Positions 38,641-50,499 of a stretch of 64,000 nucleotides of DNA are shown one piece after another. The number at the start of each line of letters is the position of its first letter. Position 1 is the stretch's first letter. The translations under genes and the position numbers were made by a program. The stretch is from Reticulitermes lucifugus. Its lineage: Eukaryota; Arthropoda; Insecta; Blattodea; Rhinotermitidae. The stretch lies in assembly GCA_026260175.1 (NCBI GenBank), contig JAKCWW010000034.1:1-64000 (forward strand), written 5' to 3'. The notes below the pieces were generated by a model. It did no database searches. It saw nothing but the letters and a program-made list of their open reading frames with translations, and was not told where the DNA came from.

Positions 38641-39255
38641 CCTTCCAGAGAAGCTAAAAGGTCGTAGCTAGTCAAGAAGTTCCCCGCTTTTTATGGAACC
38701 CGAAGGTTCAATACCGCATTCACAAGCGCCCGCCACCTGCCCTATCCTAGGCCAGATCAATCCAGTCCATGCCTCCCCATCCCACTCCTTGAAAATCCAT
38801 TTTAATATTATTTTCCCATCTACGCCTAGGTCTTCCAAGTGGTCTCTTTCCCTCAGATCTCCCCACCAAGACCCTGTACGCACCCTTCCTATCTCCCACA
38901 CGTGCCACATGCCCGGCCCATCCCATTCCCCTTGATTTGATCTTTGACCACCCGAAACATTTTGTGAGGAGTACAGATCATAAAGCTCTTCCTTATGTAG
39001 CCACCTCTACTCCCCTGTTACCTCGTCCCTCTTAAGCCAAATATCTTCCTCAGCACCCTATTCTCGAAAACTCTCAGCCTATGTTCCTCTTCTATTTGAA
39101 AGACCAAGTTTCACAACCATACAAAACAACAGGCAAATTTGCAGTTCTCCATATCTTAATGTTTATATTTTTGGTTTTAATACGGAACACTTTGTCCTGA
39201 AACTTTTGACAAACAAAAGTCAGGTTCTTTATGCTCCTACACACATGCCTAACAT
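38640..39255 (-). mobile_element. LINE reverse-transcriptase C-terminal tail
   Basis: On the minus strand, across several frames, it reads NIKIWRTANLPVVLYGCETW, then RLRVFENRVLRKIFGLKRDE, WLHKEELYDLYSS, WGDLRERDHLEDLGVDGKII, LKWIFKEW, and LIWPRIGQVAGACECG. The order matches the region after the catalytic RT motifs in RTE-like insect LINEs. The upstream RT core is absent and frame changes are present. It is a 5'-truncated, inactive copy. Confidence 0.8.
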
Positions 39256-39259
39256 TTTC

Positions 39260-40600
39260 TGCTCTATTGTCTTGCGATGAGCCAATCCCGGCACAAGAAA
39301 TCTGCCGTGTTTGTAAAAGGCTTTATTTTTAATCGGGACATAACATGAGGATAATCAGAAAATTTAAGCTTAACATTGCATCCGCTTTTCCCTCGGGGAA
39401 AAAACCTCACGTAAAAATTTGGTAGGACGATGCCTACCCTCGAAGTGTTCTGGGCGTGTGATGGCAAAGAATAATATTTGCTGCTGTCGGGAATCGAGAG
39501 CCGGTAGCTCATCCCACATCTAGCAAGTCTTGAGTTACTCCGGGCCATAACTAGAATTGACGACTTGATGAAGTCCCTTCTCTTGAATATCCTTTGGAGT
39601 TGATCAAATTTCACTGTTTTCTTTGAAAGATTCACTGTTTCAGTTTCTAAAATAAACACGGTGTTTATTTAGTGTGAAGCTACAGTAGAGTATGTTTGAA
39701 TTACAGATAAGTGAAGATGATAAATCACTATGCACACAGTGCCGGAGTGGCTGCCATACTCGCATGATTCGTAGCTGGTAGTCTTCCAAATTCAATGTGA
39801 AACACTGATAACACTTGTGCGTGCTTTGTAAGGAAGGACTACTTAAATGAAGAACAGGTGCTGTGAGTAGTATCCCACTACTTCTCTTTTATATTTCTGC
39901 AAGAAGACAAAATTATGTTGAGGTCAGTAACACAGAGTATGGTTACATCTTTCTCATATTAAATTCACTGATAATTTAGAGACAGGTAATATGGCCTTGA
40001 AGGTAAATGGGAACGAGAAAGCAAAACTTCACGAATTCCAGAACTGAGCACGAGATGGAGGTGAATGGCAGAATCACAGTTCCCGTGTGGACTTAATAAT
40101 TAATTGTGTCTGATTGTGTCAAGGATCGAATTCCAATTTTATTGTAAAGCCTAATGTCAAATTCACTATAACGTAATTGCTTCTATTTGTATGAGGTAGA
40201 CGTTAACTTAGGATTGGTTTTAAGAAGGACTTGACTCTGTGGACTGCTTTCTTTGTTTAGGATAGGGACTACTGGATGCGGTAGATTTAATAAAATTTCG
40301 AGTTTTGTAAGAGGCAGAAAGTTTCTTGAATAGGTGAGCAACTATTGGCTTCTAAAGAAGAATCCTGCTCCATGAAATTATTTGGTGTTGTTTTACAGTC
40401 TGGCTTTAAATTTTTGTTTGGTGTAGTGACAGGTCAAGGATAAGTAGAATTTTATAATCTGTTCGAGTCAAGTCATGCATCGGTCAGTGTTTCAGTAATT
40501 TATTTGAGGGTTTAGCACTGTACAATCTCTCTCCTTACTTTTATTAGTTATAAATTTAAAAAACAACGTTCTCTTGAAAATAGGCCGAGTATCAGACGGT
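39260..40600. other. Stretch without a recognised gene
   Basis: A minus-strand frame at 39,264-39,659 (131 residues) has no recognised motif and no intron or homology support. It may be derived from a repeat. Confidence 0.4.
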
Positions 40601-40605
40601 GTATT

Positions 40606-40735
40606 TACCCGTTCATATTGTTCGCTGCAAGCCGGAAGGAGGCCGATTCGATGCCCGGTAATGTCAATGTCTAGAAATTCTGGGAGCCTCAACCTCCTGG
40701 AGCCCTAAGGGCCTGTCCAGGCTTGTAATGGGATA
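40606..40735 (+). mobile_element. SINE family 1 copy with an internal deletion
   Basis: The head fragment GCAAGCCGGAAGG and a degenerate B-box (CCGATTCGATGCCCGG) join directly to the 3' part (TCTAGAAATTCTGGGAGCC, CTCCTGGAGCCCTAAGGGCC). The middle, present in the 52.2 and 57.5 kb copies, is missing. Confidence 0.75.
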
Positions 40736-41188
40736 GATTTACATTTACCTACCCTGTTCTTAGGTAACCTAATCTATACGCTAGTCCTCCCTGACGTTCA
40801 AAAACGAAATCTCACACGCATAAAAGTAACATTAGGTTTAAAACATTTTATATATTAATATTTATTATATTAGAGGATATGAACAAGCGCTTAATCCCCA
40901 ATATTAAAACAAAATCTTAAATGTTTTGAGTAGGAAAAATAAAAACTGCCTAACCCGTGTTGGTGATAATAGTGATGATGACGATGACAAATATGAGAAT
41001 TTATTTTCGTAACAGGCTTTACTGGAATCATCTGTAGAGGGAAATACTTCAAGCTATCGCGGAACGTATCTGGGTGAAGCGAAGTGTATTGCCGAAATTC
41101 TCCACTGGACTTAACCTTTGGTAGGTATTGGGAAGTGTTGGTGCTTTGGGTCGTCTGAGATTTCGGAACTCAGCTGTTACAGTCGATA

Positions 41189-41998
41189 ATGGAGTCAACT
41201 GCCTCTGCTCAGAGAAATGAAAAAGATCTCAACGAAAATTTCCTCACAATGCTAACTTGCTGTACATGTGCTCTGTATCTATCTGCTCCGATTTACCAAT
41301 GCTGGAGCGGACACAGCTTCTGTTACCGCTGCTTTGCAACGTACATGAAATGTCCAACTTGTGAAATGACCTTTGTCAGGTGCCGTAATGTGTCTCTTGA
41401 GACGATCACACGAAATTTTCTGTTTCCTTGCAAGAACCGTACCGAAGGATGCGAGGCCAAGTTCAGATTACAAGAACTGTACCAGCATGAAGAAATTTGT
41501 CCACGTCAAAAGCTGTGTGATTGCGCTATAGGGAAGTATGGAGATCGAAGTTGCTCTTGGAGGGGTCCGTCCTCGAACATTTGGTTGCATGTCAAAGACG
41601 TACACCCTAAAAAGTTCTTGGTGTGTGAAAATATCGAATGTGTCATTCAAAATTTTGATCCTACTGAGAGTTTCACATCTGTGCTGTTGATAAGAGCTCT
41701 GGGCGAGTCATTCTGGTATTACAACAAACAAGATAAAGAGAGGAATACTTTTCTGTGTGGAGCCCAATACATCGGTCCTAAACACAGGGCTTTAAAATAC
41801 AAGTATGAAACCGATTTCTATTCAACAAGTCAAAATGATTTTAAATTAAGCTTCAGCAGGCTAACACACCACGATGGTAAAGAAATGGAAGATATATTCA
41901 ATTCTGAACAATGTATGAGTCTCAGGTCCACAATGTTAAATAATCTTGTGCGGCAAGACAATTCTCTGCATTTTTACCTGAGAGTTAAATTAGCTTAG
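41189..41998 (+). CDS. SINA/SIAH-type RING E3 ubiquitin ligase, intronless (SINA1)
   Basis: A single-exon gene of 269 residues, near the usual SIAH size (about 280-310). The RING is complete: C24, C27, C38, H42, C45, C48, C55, C58 (C3HC4 with CxxC spacing). The SIAH-type zinc fingers follow, with C81-x6-C88, H100-x3-C104, then C112, C122, H134 and H139. The C-terminal half is the SINA substrate-binding beta-sandwich, including SFWYYNK, GAQYIGP and ALKYKYE, ending LHFYLRVKLA. It would transfer ubiquitin from an E2 to bound targets, in cytosol or nucleus. The two related genes downstream have introns, so this copy may be a retrogene; no target duplication or A-tail was confirmed. The start is the first ATG before the RING. 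AATAAA near 42,043 could be its polyadenylation signal. Confidence 0.9.
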   Translation: MESTASAQRNEKDLNENFLTMLTCCTCALYLSAPIYQCWSGHSFCYRCFATYMKCPTCEMTFVRCRNVSLETITRNFLFPCKNRTEGCEAKFRLQELYQHEEICPRQKLCDCAIGKYGDRSCSWRGPSSNIWLHVKDVHPKKFLVCENIECVIQNFDPTESFTSVLLIRALGESFWYYNKQDKERNTFLCGAQYIGPKHRALKYKYETDFYSTSQNDFKLSFSRLTHHDGKEMEDIFNSEQCMSLRSTMLNNLVRQDNSLHFYLRVKLA

Positions 41999-42125
41999 TA
42001 AAAATGTGGATTTGTTGCTGTTTAAATATGTGGAACTTAATAATAAATATGTATATGCGAAAAAAATGAGTCGCCATAAGCACAATATTAAAATTAGCAA
42101 AATGAAAGTTATGAATTAAGATTAC

Positions 42126-42258
42126 TGACTTCTGAGAAGTGACGCCTTGTACTTTAGTAGACATGTACCAACGTTTCGGAGGAACGTGGTGACTTCAGGA
42201 TCAGGGTGGTGTACATAATGTTCTCACATACCTGCCAAACCACACGGCGTCAAAATTC
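42126..42258. repeat. Fold-back repeat, copy D
   Basis: The left arm includes GAAGTGACGCCTTGTAC and ACCAACGTTTCGGAGGAACG. The right part, in reverse complement, gives TTTTGACGCCGTGTGG and GTACACCACCCTGATCC, which pairs with GGATCAGGGTGGTGTAC in the centre. It lies about 130 bases past the SINA1 stop. Confidence 0.6.
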
Positions 42259-42264
42259 CCGAAG

Positions 42265-45200
42265 AGAGTAACCTTCATGTTCAGAGTCATGATAACCTCA
42301 AATCTTGTAAATGTTTGTTGTAAGTGTTGTAAGTTGTAAATGTTTAAAAAACGAATGAAAGATCAATAATAATAGTAATAACCCTTCACGAAATGTTTGA
42401 TAAACTTAACTGAAGTAGGCCCTATAAGAACGGTATGAAACCAAGAATTTCATTAATAGCTGTCAGTGTACCAAATTAGTATTTATATTTCTAAGATGAC
42501 AGTATTACTCTTGCTGTCTTTGCCTACTTTTTTGGGTACACTATTCCATAATCAGGGGCTTCTTTTCAAAAAGAATCTTTTGACTTACATAAAAATATTG
42601 CACATTTCTTTATACCTATTACTTATTCAGTACATAAATTTCAATGAATCTAAATTACTCGTACTTTAGGTTAAAGTCATCCATCATGATACCCAATCAA
42701 CTATAAGTAAATTTAAAATTAAAAGTTAAATTATCCTCCTGTAATCTATAAGTAAAAATTTTCAGACTAAATCTATTGTAGTTACAGCTCGTTAAATACT
42801 TCATTATTCTGGTCACGTGACGTTTAATTTAACATAATTTAGGTGCAATTTTCACTAATTCTTTTGAAAGAATGCAAAATAAAATCATTTTCATTTTTTG
42901 TTTTTGCTTGATATGTTTAATTTCTGAGTTCAATTTTTAGTTGTGGTATGTATTGAAGTTTAATTAATTTGGAGATATTAAATTATAAGCAGAGAGTTAT
43001 ATTTATTTACTGTGTTGTTCTCTCATGTATTCCGACCCACTCCGATTAGTCTCACATTTTCCTAACTAGTCTTGTGTTCGTATTGTTCATACTACCTACA
43101 CTGTAAATTTTACTTGTTTGAAACGTGTTTCTTTTCTAATAATTTGCGTTTATTATTCTTTTATTCTTCTTGTTTGGCAACCAAAACTTTTCATTCCTCG
43201 GCCGGTATTTCATAAGAAGCTCTCCAATATAAAACAAAAGAACCAGACGAAAAAAGAATGAATGAATGATCAATTTTTATAGAGGCGGATCAGGTCAATC
43301 AGGCTTAAACCGTGAAATTGTCAATAATAATAATAATAATAATGATAATAAACTTCCCTTTTCCTAATAAGAATATAATGCTTCCAAATGTTTCCATTGT
43401 GGCACATTGCAAAGAGTTATCTAACATTGTGTAAACATGACTGACATTAACAATAATAACTTGTCTTGTGTTGATTGCATGTGCCTTACGCCACTTGCAG
43501 TCTCTAATTTCGTTTATATGGAACACAAATAAAAATAATTTCATAAGAGATTTAAGGCTGCCACCCCAGTGCAGTTGAAGCCTTTGCCCTTTTGGGGTGA
43601 TGCACGGCGTTAGATAGATGTTTGCTGCCGACGTTTAGGGATAACGTATCGGGATTTTCTTCAAAAATTAAGCAGTCCAAGAATTCAAATCTTAAAATAG
43701 AGTTCTAATATTTGTCACAAAACTTACATCCTGACAAGCTACAACTTTTTAAAGTTAACCACTGTAAAGAATATATTGGGTGCAATTTCATACCTTTCAG
43801 TGTAACTAATGTTATCTAAAAGGGTGGACATTAGGGCTACCATACGTACTCTTTTATTAGGGGGTCTTCTTTTCAACCCAAAAACTAATGTGGGAGCGGG
43901 TTCTTCAAATTTCTAGAAATATCCGTGTTTTTGACTATCTGTTGTTTTGCTGGTTTTAACTGTACTAAAAAAGCAAACAAAACCTTAATATGTTTTTAAA
44001 GAAACAAATAATTATAATATTATATTAATATTGTTCGAGTAAAAAACATAAGAATTCAGCAGCTGACCTTTAGAATGTCCTCGAAAACTTCGGCGCGGAA
44101 ATTCTGAATAATTTGAACTCAGTGAAAAACGTGCTTAAAAATGTCCCCTTCTGAATCTCATACCTACGAAATTGAAAGAACTATTGCCAAAGAAACTTTG
44201 AAAAGGACGTTTATTTAATAAATTTGTAACTATTTACGTCCTGTCTTCAACCTTCTTTTTCCCTGTTATGTCTTATGTTATGTTCGATAAGTGGGAAAAT
44301 ATCATCTTTTCTTCTCACGGATATATGGTAGCCCTGGTGGACGTCTCATATCCTTATGGTATTTAAATTGGTTAGGTATATACAAGTACCAAACATGTAT
44401 AAAGGAATGAGCTGGTAAACTCGGGATGGATCGTGCACGTGACACTGGATTATTTGTTGATGGTGTGTGGCATTCACAGATAAGGACAGCTTTTCCTCGT
44501 ACAACTAAACCTCTCCTGATTCTGAGAGAGTGGACCGAGTCATACTGTGTAACTCGGTGTATTTCCTTCTACCTTCACATACGTATGCAGGACTATTACG
44601 AGGCACAGGGCAATACAAGCATTTACTAAACCCGTACTATTGTGTGAATGATAACTGTAAACTATCTGTTGGTGCTGATCTGAGGTAAGTCTTGCATTAT
44701 TTATAGCCGACATTAAAAAATAAGCGTAATTATTACGAAAGTATTTAGAAAAGATATTCAGGAAGTCCACATTTTAAAATATCCCATATCTAATTAAGTT
44801 TCGCCAGAATAAGTTTATTATTATGCTAGACATTTCATGGGATATATATTAATACATGCCACTCACTTTAAATTGATCCAGAAATTAAATGATTGAAGAA
44901 TTAACGGTGCGGAAAAGTGCAAAATGAGGAATTTTATGATTCATCGCTTTTATGAAAAATTATTTGGATGACAGCAAATTAAGAACGATGATATGGGTGA
45001 GATATGGTTATAGCACGCCTAGGAGGGAAGAGAGTTACATGCAATTGCACTCGGAAAGCAGAGACTGCTAGAGGGTGGCGACGACAGTCCGTTCTAAGGT
45101 AAACCTTCAAGAAGTATAGTTCTTGGTGTGGAATAGATCTATCAGGCTCTGAATATGGTAAAGTAGCTGACTATTGTGAACACGGCAAAGAATATTCATG

Positions 45201-45920
45201 TTATATAACAGAAAAAAGTTTGTTAAACATAACCAACTGAGGGACTATGAGCTTTTAAAGTAGGAGTATAATTCATGGACAAAATTCGGGTACTGAAAAG
45301 TGCAAAGATGATATAATCTCAAAATACATGACACTTATACAAAATTTCATATATGTTAATAGATTAGGTCAAGTGTCAACAAAGACATGATCACGTGTGC
45401 TATTATGCTGCTGGTCTTCTGGTTGAATACGAGTATGTTAATCATATAGTGTTATTACTGATAATTACACAGGTTACAATAGTGATAGGAACATATGCAG
45501 ATTTGCATGTGGCGGATAAGATCATAAAAGAGAGGATTCAATAACAGGAGCTATATTGCTGCAAAGTTTACAATTGATATGACACAATAGAGCAAAATTC
45601 TGCAGCAGAAACACGGCACATCTGTATTATAGGAGTAGCAGGCTGTACTCTAGGTCTGCTTATCGACTATTCGGAGGAAGGTTTACTACGTTCTTCCTCT
45701 ACTTCTCCGGACGAATTTTAGACAAATAAGTCACTGTGACACACTACATCGTCTCATTCCAGATTCTTTCCCAGGCACGTATATTTGTACGGTTTAACTC
45801 AGTAGACACAACTGAGAATGCAGTGCCAGTCTCACCCCTCTCTACATTCACCCACTCACTCACCCACTTACTGGGCCATTTATTCAATCAATAAATTAAT
45901 CAAAGGAATCTTGTTGCCTC
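42265..45920. other. Stretch without a recognised gene
   Basis: Intergenic between SINA1 and SINA2. An (AAT)n run sits at about 43,322-43,350. A weak fold-back-like word (TGCCGACGTTTAGGG) lies near 43,630. No domain-bearing frame was seen. Confidence 0.45.
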
Positions 45921-45935
45921 GGCTAATATTAAATA

Positions 45936-46227
45936 TGTAAAAGGTAAAGGTAAAGTTCACCCTAGAATACGCCATCAAGGCCCAGAGGGGAGTAGAGGTA
46001 TAGCTCTACTCTTTCTTTAACCTCAGCGTTAGATGGGGGGAATGGTCAGCTCCAGGCCCCTGCTTCTTTACCCCTGGGAAACAGACCCGGTACCCATTCT
46101 GCAGGACGCTGGGTGGGCCTCCGGGCCGGTCTGGACGAGTGCGCAAAATCTCTCCCCCACCGGGATTCGATCCCCGGATCCTTCAGCCCGTAGCGAGTCG
46201 CTATACCGACTACGCTATGCCGGCACA
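45936..46227 (-). mobile_element. SINE family 2, complete copy
   Basis: Perfect 13-bp target duplications, CTAATATTAAATA, at 45,923-45,935 and 46,228-46,240. In minus orientation the tRNA-like head (GCCGGCATAGCGTAGTCGG, GGGGATCGAATCCCGG) comes first. The tail is a GGTAAA-like simple repeat. This is the reference copy for the fragments at 30.9, 34.5, 58.1, 60.5 and 62.0 kb. Confidence 0.88.
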
Positions 46228-46244
46228 CTAATATTAAATAGGGC

Positions 46245-48140
46245 TCTGCATGTATAATTTTTCTTCAAATAATGTGTTCGTCTGTCTCTTCATATGTTGC
46301 GTTTTTACGTCATCGAACAAAACTCTTTAAAAATCTTAAGTTTATAGGCCTACTGAAATTGCCAGGATAATTTCATTCTGGTTCTTGTGGGTCAACTGTG
46401 TTCCGTAATCCCTGTATAATGCTGGTATACGTGGACTGTACCTAGTTCAATCTCCGGATTGTAGGTTTCATCACCACAACGACACAACCACTAGTATCTC
46501 CAGCTATACACTGCTACACAGCTGCGTACTGCTATAGGATGCTATACAATGCTGATTGTTATACAGTACACACCGCTACACACTGCACTCTACATACTGC
46601 GCACACAGCCAGATAAGCACAGACAGCGACAAACATAACAAGGAAAGAAAGTGAAAAAAAAATGACTCCATTGCGGTTGTCACTTGACCCAACGCACAGA
46701 AGGAAAACGGAAGCTTAAACAATCCCTCAGTATATGAGTAATCAGCACATTAGTACTCGCTTGGAGAAGACGACACTTTAACAATTATTTTTCAGCTTGC
46801 CGGCCAGTTGCTGCTCCGTCGTCTCGCAAATCGGTTGTTGCTCCCAGAGCCTTTTCTTGGCTGTCGTCTCTTCTCGAACATTTTCGAAAGCACAGAACGT
46901 CACTGAATCTTTAAGAGGTCTGTACAAAACAGCTTTCTTATGCAGTTGAGAATTTTATTATCTCGGTGTTAACGACTTTCCACCGACTAATCTTAAGTAA
47001 CTTTACATCATATTTGTGATAAGGTTAATACTTAAATTTTATGTTCTTTACGTAATATTAACGATATGACTTAAGTTAACAGCTAAGATCATTGTTTAAA
47101 TGTAGAAACTGTTGATTAACGTTTTTCGTACTTAGACCACTTTCTGTTTTGAGTGAAGACAATTTTGAATGTTTGGGGATAAATTTTTGACTTCTGGAGA
47201 TTGTTAAATTCTATAACGTGGGAAAAACGGATTATTAATATTCTATTGCGAGTGTCGCAGTACGAGCAATTTTTGGAGAAAAAATGAAGCTCGTAAACCG
47301 AAGGATTACGTCATACTGGAAAATTCTAAATACCTCTAAAATTTATTGTCTTAAGAAAGACAGAGGCATTATATACGCAGCGCATTAAAATCTGTGGCTT
47401 TTGTTTCAAACTGTTTTCACTATGGCCTGCGTGTAACCAAACACAAAATAAATAATGACTAACAAGTGCCCTCGGTTTAATATCTCTACTGTGTGTTATT
47501 TCTGTATAGTGTAAAAAATTATATGCTTTGTAGTTTCTTTATTTGCGATGGTTCGAATTTGAAACTCCGTCCTAAGGCAAGATACACTGATTTAGGTTTC
47601 CGTGGATGTGAGCAGTTTTTTCCATGCTTATACTACAATATCAGCCAACATAGGCCGCCTGTAATCATCATTCATAATCGCTGCAAAAATTCGACTCTAT
47701 ATAACGCATGCAATGGAGAATACATCTTTTGACTAACTCATAAGAACATCCATGGACACTGAAACCAAAAATGGGCACAAGTTTGATAAAAACTATTTCC
47801 AGACTTACATTCAAATTATCGTTTCCTTTGAAACTAAAGTATCATTCTTGACATTTCTTTTTCGATTTTTGGCTCAGAGGTGGCTTAGGCTAATAAAATT
47901 GTGGTTTGTCTCAGACTCTTCGGATAAATACTTGGACCGGTTCTTTGCATATGGCTCTAAATTTACTAGTGACACATGTACACCCATTCGGCACTATATA
48001 ATCCATATACCGATAAAAAGTCGTTAAATAAACTAAAAAGATATAGAATTTGAAATGGATCACAAGTCACTGACTGTCCCTAACATTTTCCAGTGGATTT
48101 AGACCAAAACGTCGGACACTGCAAGATAGCTTGTGAAGGG
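46245..48140. other. Stretch without a recognised gene
   Basis: Upstream of SINA2. Degenerate GCTATACACTGCTACAC-like repeats occupy about 46,496-46,625. Plus-strand frames at 47,493 and 47,752 show no known domain. The SINA2 promoter and 5' UTR should lie in the last few hundred bases, but no element can be assigned. Confidence 0.45.
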
Positions 48141-48151
48141 AGTGTTCCAAG

Positions 48152-50495
48152 ATGGCAAATGAGAAAGGAAATTTTTTATCAGTAAATGCAAAGCTGATAA
48201 GCAGCAGCGTTGAGGATGGATTGAATCAGTGTCTACCCGATGTCCTGGAGTGCCCTGTATGCTTCGAATGTATGGAACCACCTATCCGTCTGTGTAGAAA
48301 TGGTCACAGTATTTGTTCGAAATGTAGACCACGTCTGAACAACTGTCCTACATGCAGACGAACAATACTATTAACGCGCAACTTCGCCCTAGAAAAGCTA
48401 GCGGAGCAATGCCTGGAGAAATGCGGGAATTTTGAGGTCGGCTGTGATGTCAAGAAGACAAGCGTCCAGGATATTATAACACACATGGAAATCTGCCCCT
48501 ACAGGTTGGTCTACATGTCTGGCCTGTGAGGCCAAGAAAGACAAGCATTCTAGAGACATGTAGTTCTGCTCAAACAGGTAGGTCTCTCATACCTAGTCCG
48601 CGGCTTCAAGAAAGCTAGGGTGCCTCACGTCAATCATTACGTGGACTGCTATAGTGGACCGCACGAAAATAGTCCCGTCAAGGTCAAGCGGCCGACTCAT
48701 ACCCCCGCTCCCCGCCGCCCTGCGTTGTTGGCAGTTCTTCCCCTGAGGCTCAGCTTCCCGTTATTTGCACACTGTCGATAGAATCAAGTGTTATTTATTT
48801 CCATGTGGCAACACTGCGTTCATAGGCAGTGACCTCGACGGGACTATTTTCGTGCCGGCCACTACAGCACAGGTGGATCTAGCATGCCTTTATAGCTAGG
48901 TCAGGAAGATGAGCATCCAAGGTATTATAAATCACACAGAGTTCTGCCCCTACAGTTAGCCCTACCATATGTGGACTGCGACGTATAAAAAGCTAGCATC
49001 CAGAAAATCGTCAGCTGCATGGTGCCTGCTCCTGCAGGTATGTCTCTGTGTGATGTCGAAAGTGTGAACATCCAAGATATCATCGACTACGTGGAAATGT
49101 TCTACAGTTGTGTGTAGGGTACCTAGACTGCGAAGTCGAGAACAAGAACAAGGGCATTCAGTCCACACGGATATATCTCATACAGGTAATTAGAGAATAT
49201 CCGTAATGTGACGTCAAGAAGGTAAGCATCCAGGTCATTAACCACTGCAGAGTGGTCCGTCTCTACATATAGGCCTAGCAGATCTGCTCTCTGAGGAATA
49301 TCTGTCCTAAAGCTGAGTGTGGCACAACGTCCTTAAACTATGTTCTTATTAGTTTAATTGATCTAATGGAAGCAGCAACAGCTTAGAAAAATGTCATGGA
49401 ATTTTAACTGTTTATACCTTTTACTTTTCTACATTTTATATTTTATAGTAAAAACTCTGATAGACATTTAGAAATCAAAATTAGAACATAAAGTAAAATA
49501 ACACGGAACACCAATAATCAGGATAACAGGACCAATAATAAATTATAAGCTATAAAAGGCAAAATTTTAATATAATTACTAACTGTAAAATGACTACATA
49601 TATAAGAAAACATCCATTACAAAACCTATTTACATTCACTTTACATTTTTGTGTTTATATAAAACCTCATGATAGCCCTTTCGGACCGAAACCTGTAGCG
49701 TGTTGTAAAAATGCACTCTTTCAATAAAATTGTTGTTGTGTTTGACAGTGTTCTCGTTCAGTTGACTTATTATTCATAGTCAACGTAAACAAATTATGTT
49801 ATAGGTGACAAAAGCTAAAGTCTTTACCTACAGATTAATTAAAATATTTTAAGTTCGTTTTTTAATTTACTTGGGGTGTTGTGATGAGTAAGATTACTAA
49901 ACTACTTGACCGGCAATGATTAGTAGAAATATATACTGGTTTAAGTATTTCAAGCACACTAACTAGGCTATAATAGGGCGCAAAGTGTAGAAAATTTTCT
50001 TATATTTTCAGGCTGTACAGTTGTGAACCTGGCAGATCGGTGAGTTGTACTTGGCTGGGGAGACGCTGGCAAATCTTGAACCATGTGCGTGAAGTTCATA
50101 AAACCACTTTGGTACTGAAGGAGCATAACTACTGCAAGATCAAGCAGTTTTTCATCTATGACCATGGCCTCACGACACAAATGATCGTAGCACACGGAGA
50201 ACTTTTCTGGTTTCATCATGAAAAAGATAGCTCAAAATCGAAATTTTTCGGAGCAGTACAGTATATCGGACCAGAAGAAGATGCAGAAAAATATAAGTAT
50301 GAATTTAAACTTACTTCGACAAATTCTAATGGCATGGAAATTAAGTTCCTTAGAAACACACATAAGGACACTGAGATTATTGGAGATGTGTTCAGCTCGG
50401 AAGATTGTGTGTGTGTTTCAATTCGTGTCGCAAAGAATTTTGTGGTGGAAGATGACACTTTACGTTTCTCCCTTAAAGTAATGATAAAAGAGTAA
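48152..50495 (+). CDS. SINA/SIAH-type RING E3 ubiquitin ligase, one intron (SINA2)
   Basis: Exons 48,152-48,504 and 50,012-50,495 join in phase (PY, split Arg, LYSCEPG), giving 278 residues. RING: C34, C37, C48, H52, C55, C58, C65, C68. First SIAH zinc finger: C91, C98, H111, C115. Second: C122, C130, H142, H147. The C-terminal SINA beta-sandwich includes ELFWFHHEKD, GAVQYIGPEE and KYKYEFKL, ending LRFSLKVMIKE. All expected metal ligands are present, so it looks functional as an E3 ligase. The donor is AG/GTTGGT and the acceptor TTTTCAG/GC. The intron (48,505-50,011) contains a MITE and several decayed copies of the 3' end of exon 1. It is transcribed in the same direction as SINA1 and SINA3. 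A further upstream non-coding exon is possible but not seen. Confidence 0.9.
48521..49280 (+). repeat. Decayed tandem copies of the SINA2 exon-1 end inside its intron
   Basis: The last 70 bases of exon 1 plus the start of the intron (GATGTCAAGAAGACAAGCGT to CCCCTACAGGTTGGTCTAC) recur downstream about seven times, at roughly 48,521-48,595, 48,600-48,650, 48,899-48,973, 48,969-49,049, 49,049-49,123, 49,122-49,196 and 49,199-49,277. The third is the clearest (GTCAGGAAGATGAGCATCCA, GGTATTATAAATCACACAGA, TTCTGCCCCTACAG). Several keep a donor-like CAGGTA at the matching place. Frames are broken, so they do not look like usable exons. Confidence 0.75.
48654..48862. mobile_element. Short MITE with long terminal inverted repeats
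   Basis: Left end GTGGACCGCACGAAAATAGT then CCCGTCAAGGTCA. The right end in reverse complement is GTGGCCGGCACGAAAATAGT then CCCGTCGAGGTCA. About 30 of 33 bases match, TA lies on both sides (48,652-48,653 and 48,863-48,864), and the total is 209 bp. It sits within the exon-derived repeats of the SINA2 intron, so it arrived after they formed. The TA target suggests a Tc1/mariner relative; the family was not identified. Confidence 0.8.
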
Positions 50496-50499
50496 AGAC

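Noticed and set aside
39264-39659. 131-residue minus-strand frame
   Set aside because: No recognised motif, and it adjoins a LINE remnant; length alone is not enough.
46150-46227. tRNA-like sequence with a B box
   Set aside because: It is the head of a SINE flanked by target duplications and followed by SINE body. The heads at 18.7, 31.4, 52.2 and 57.5 kb were rejected as tRNA genes for the same reason.
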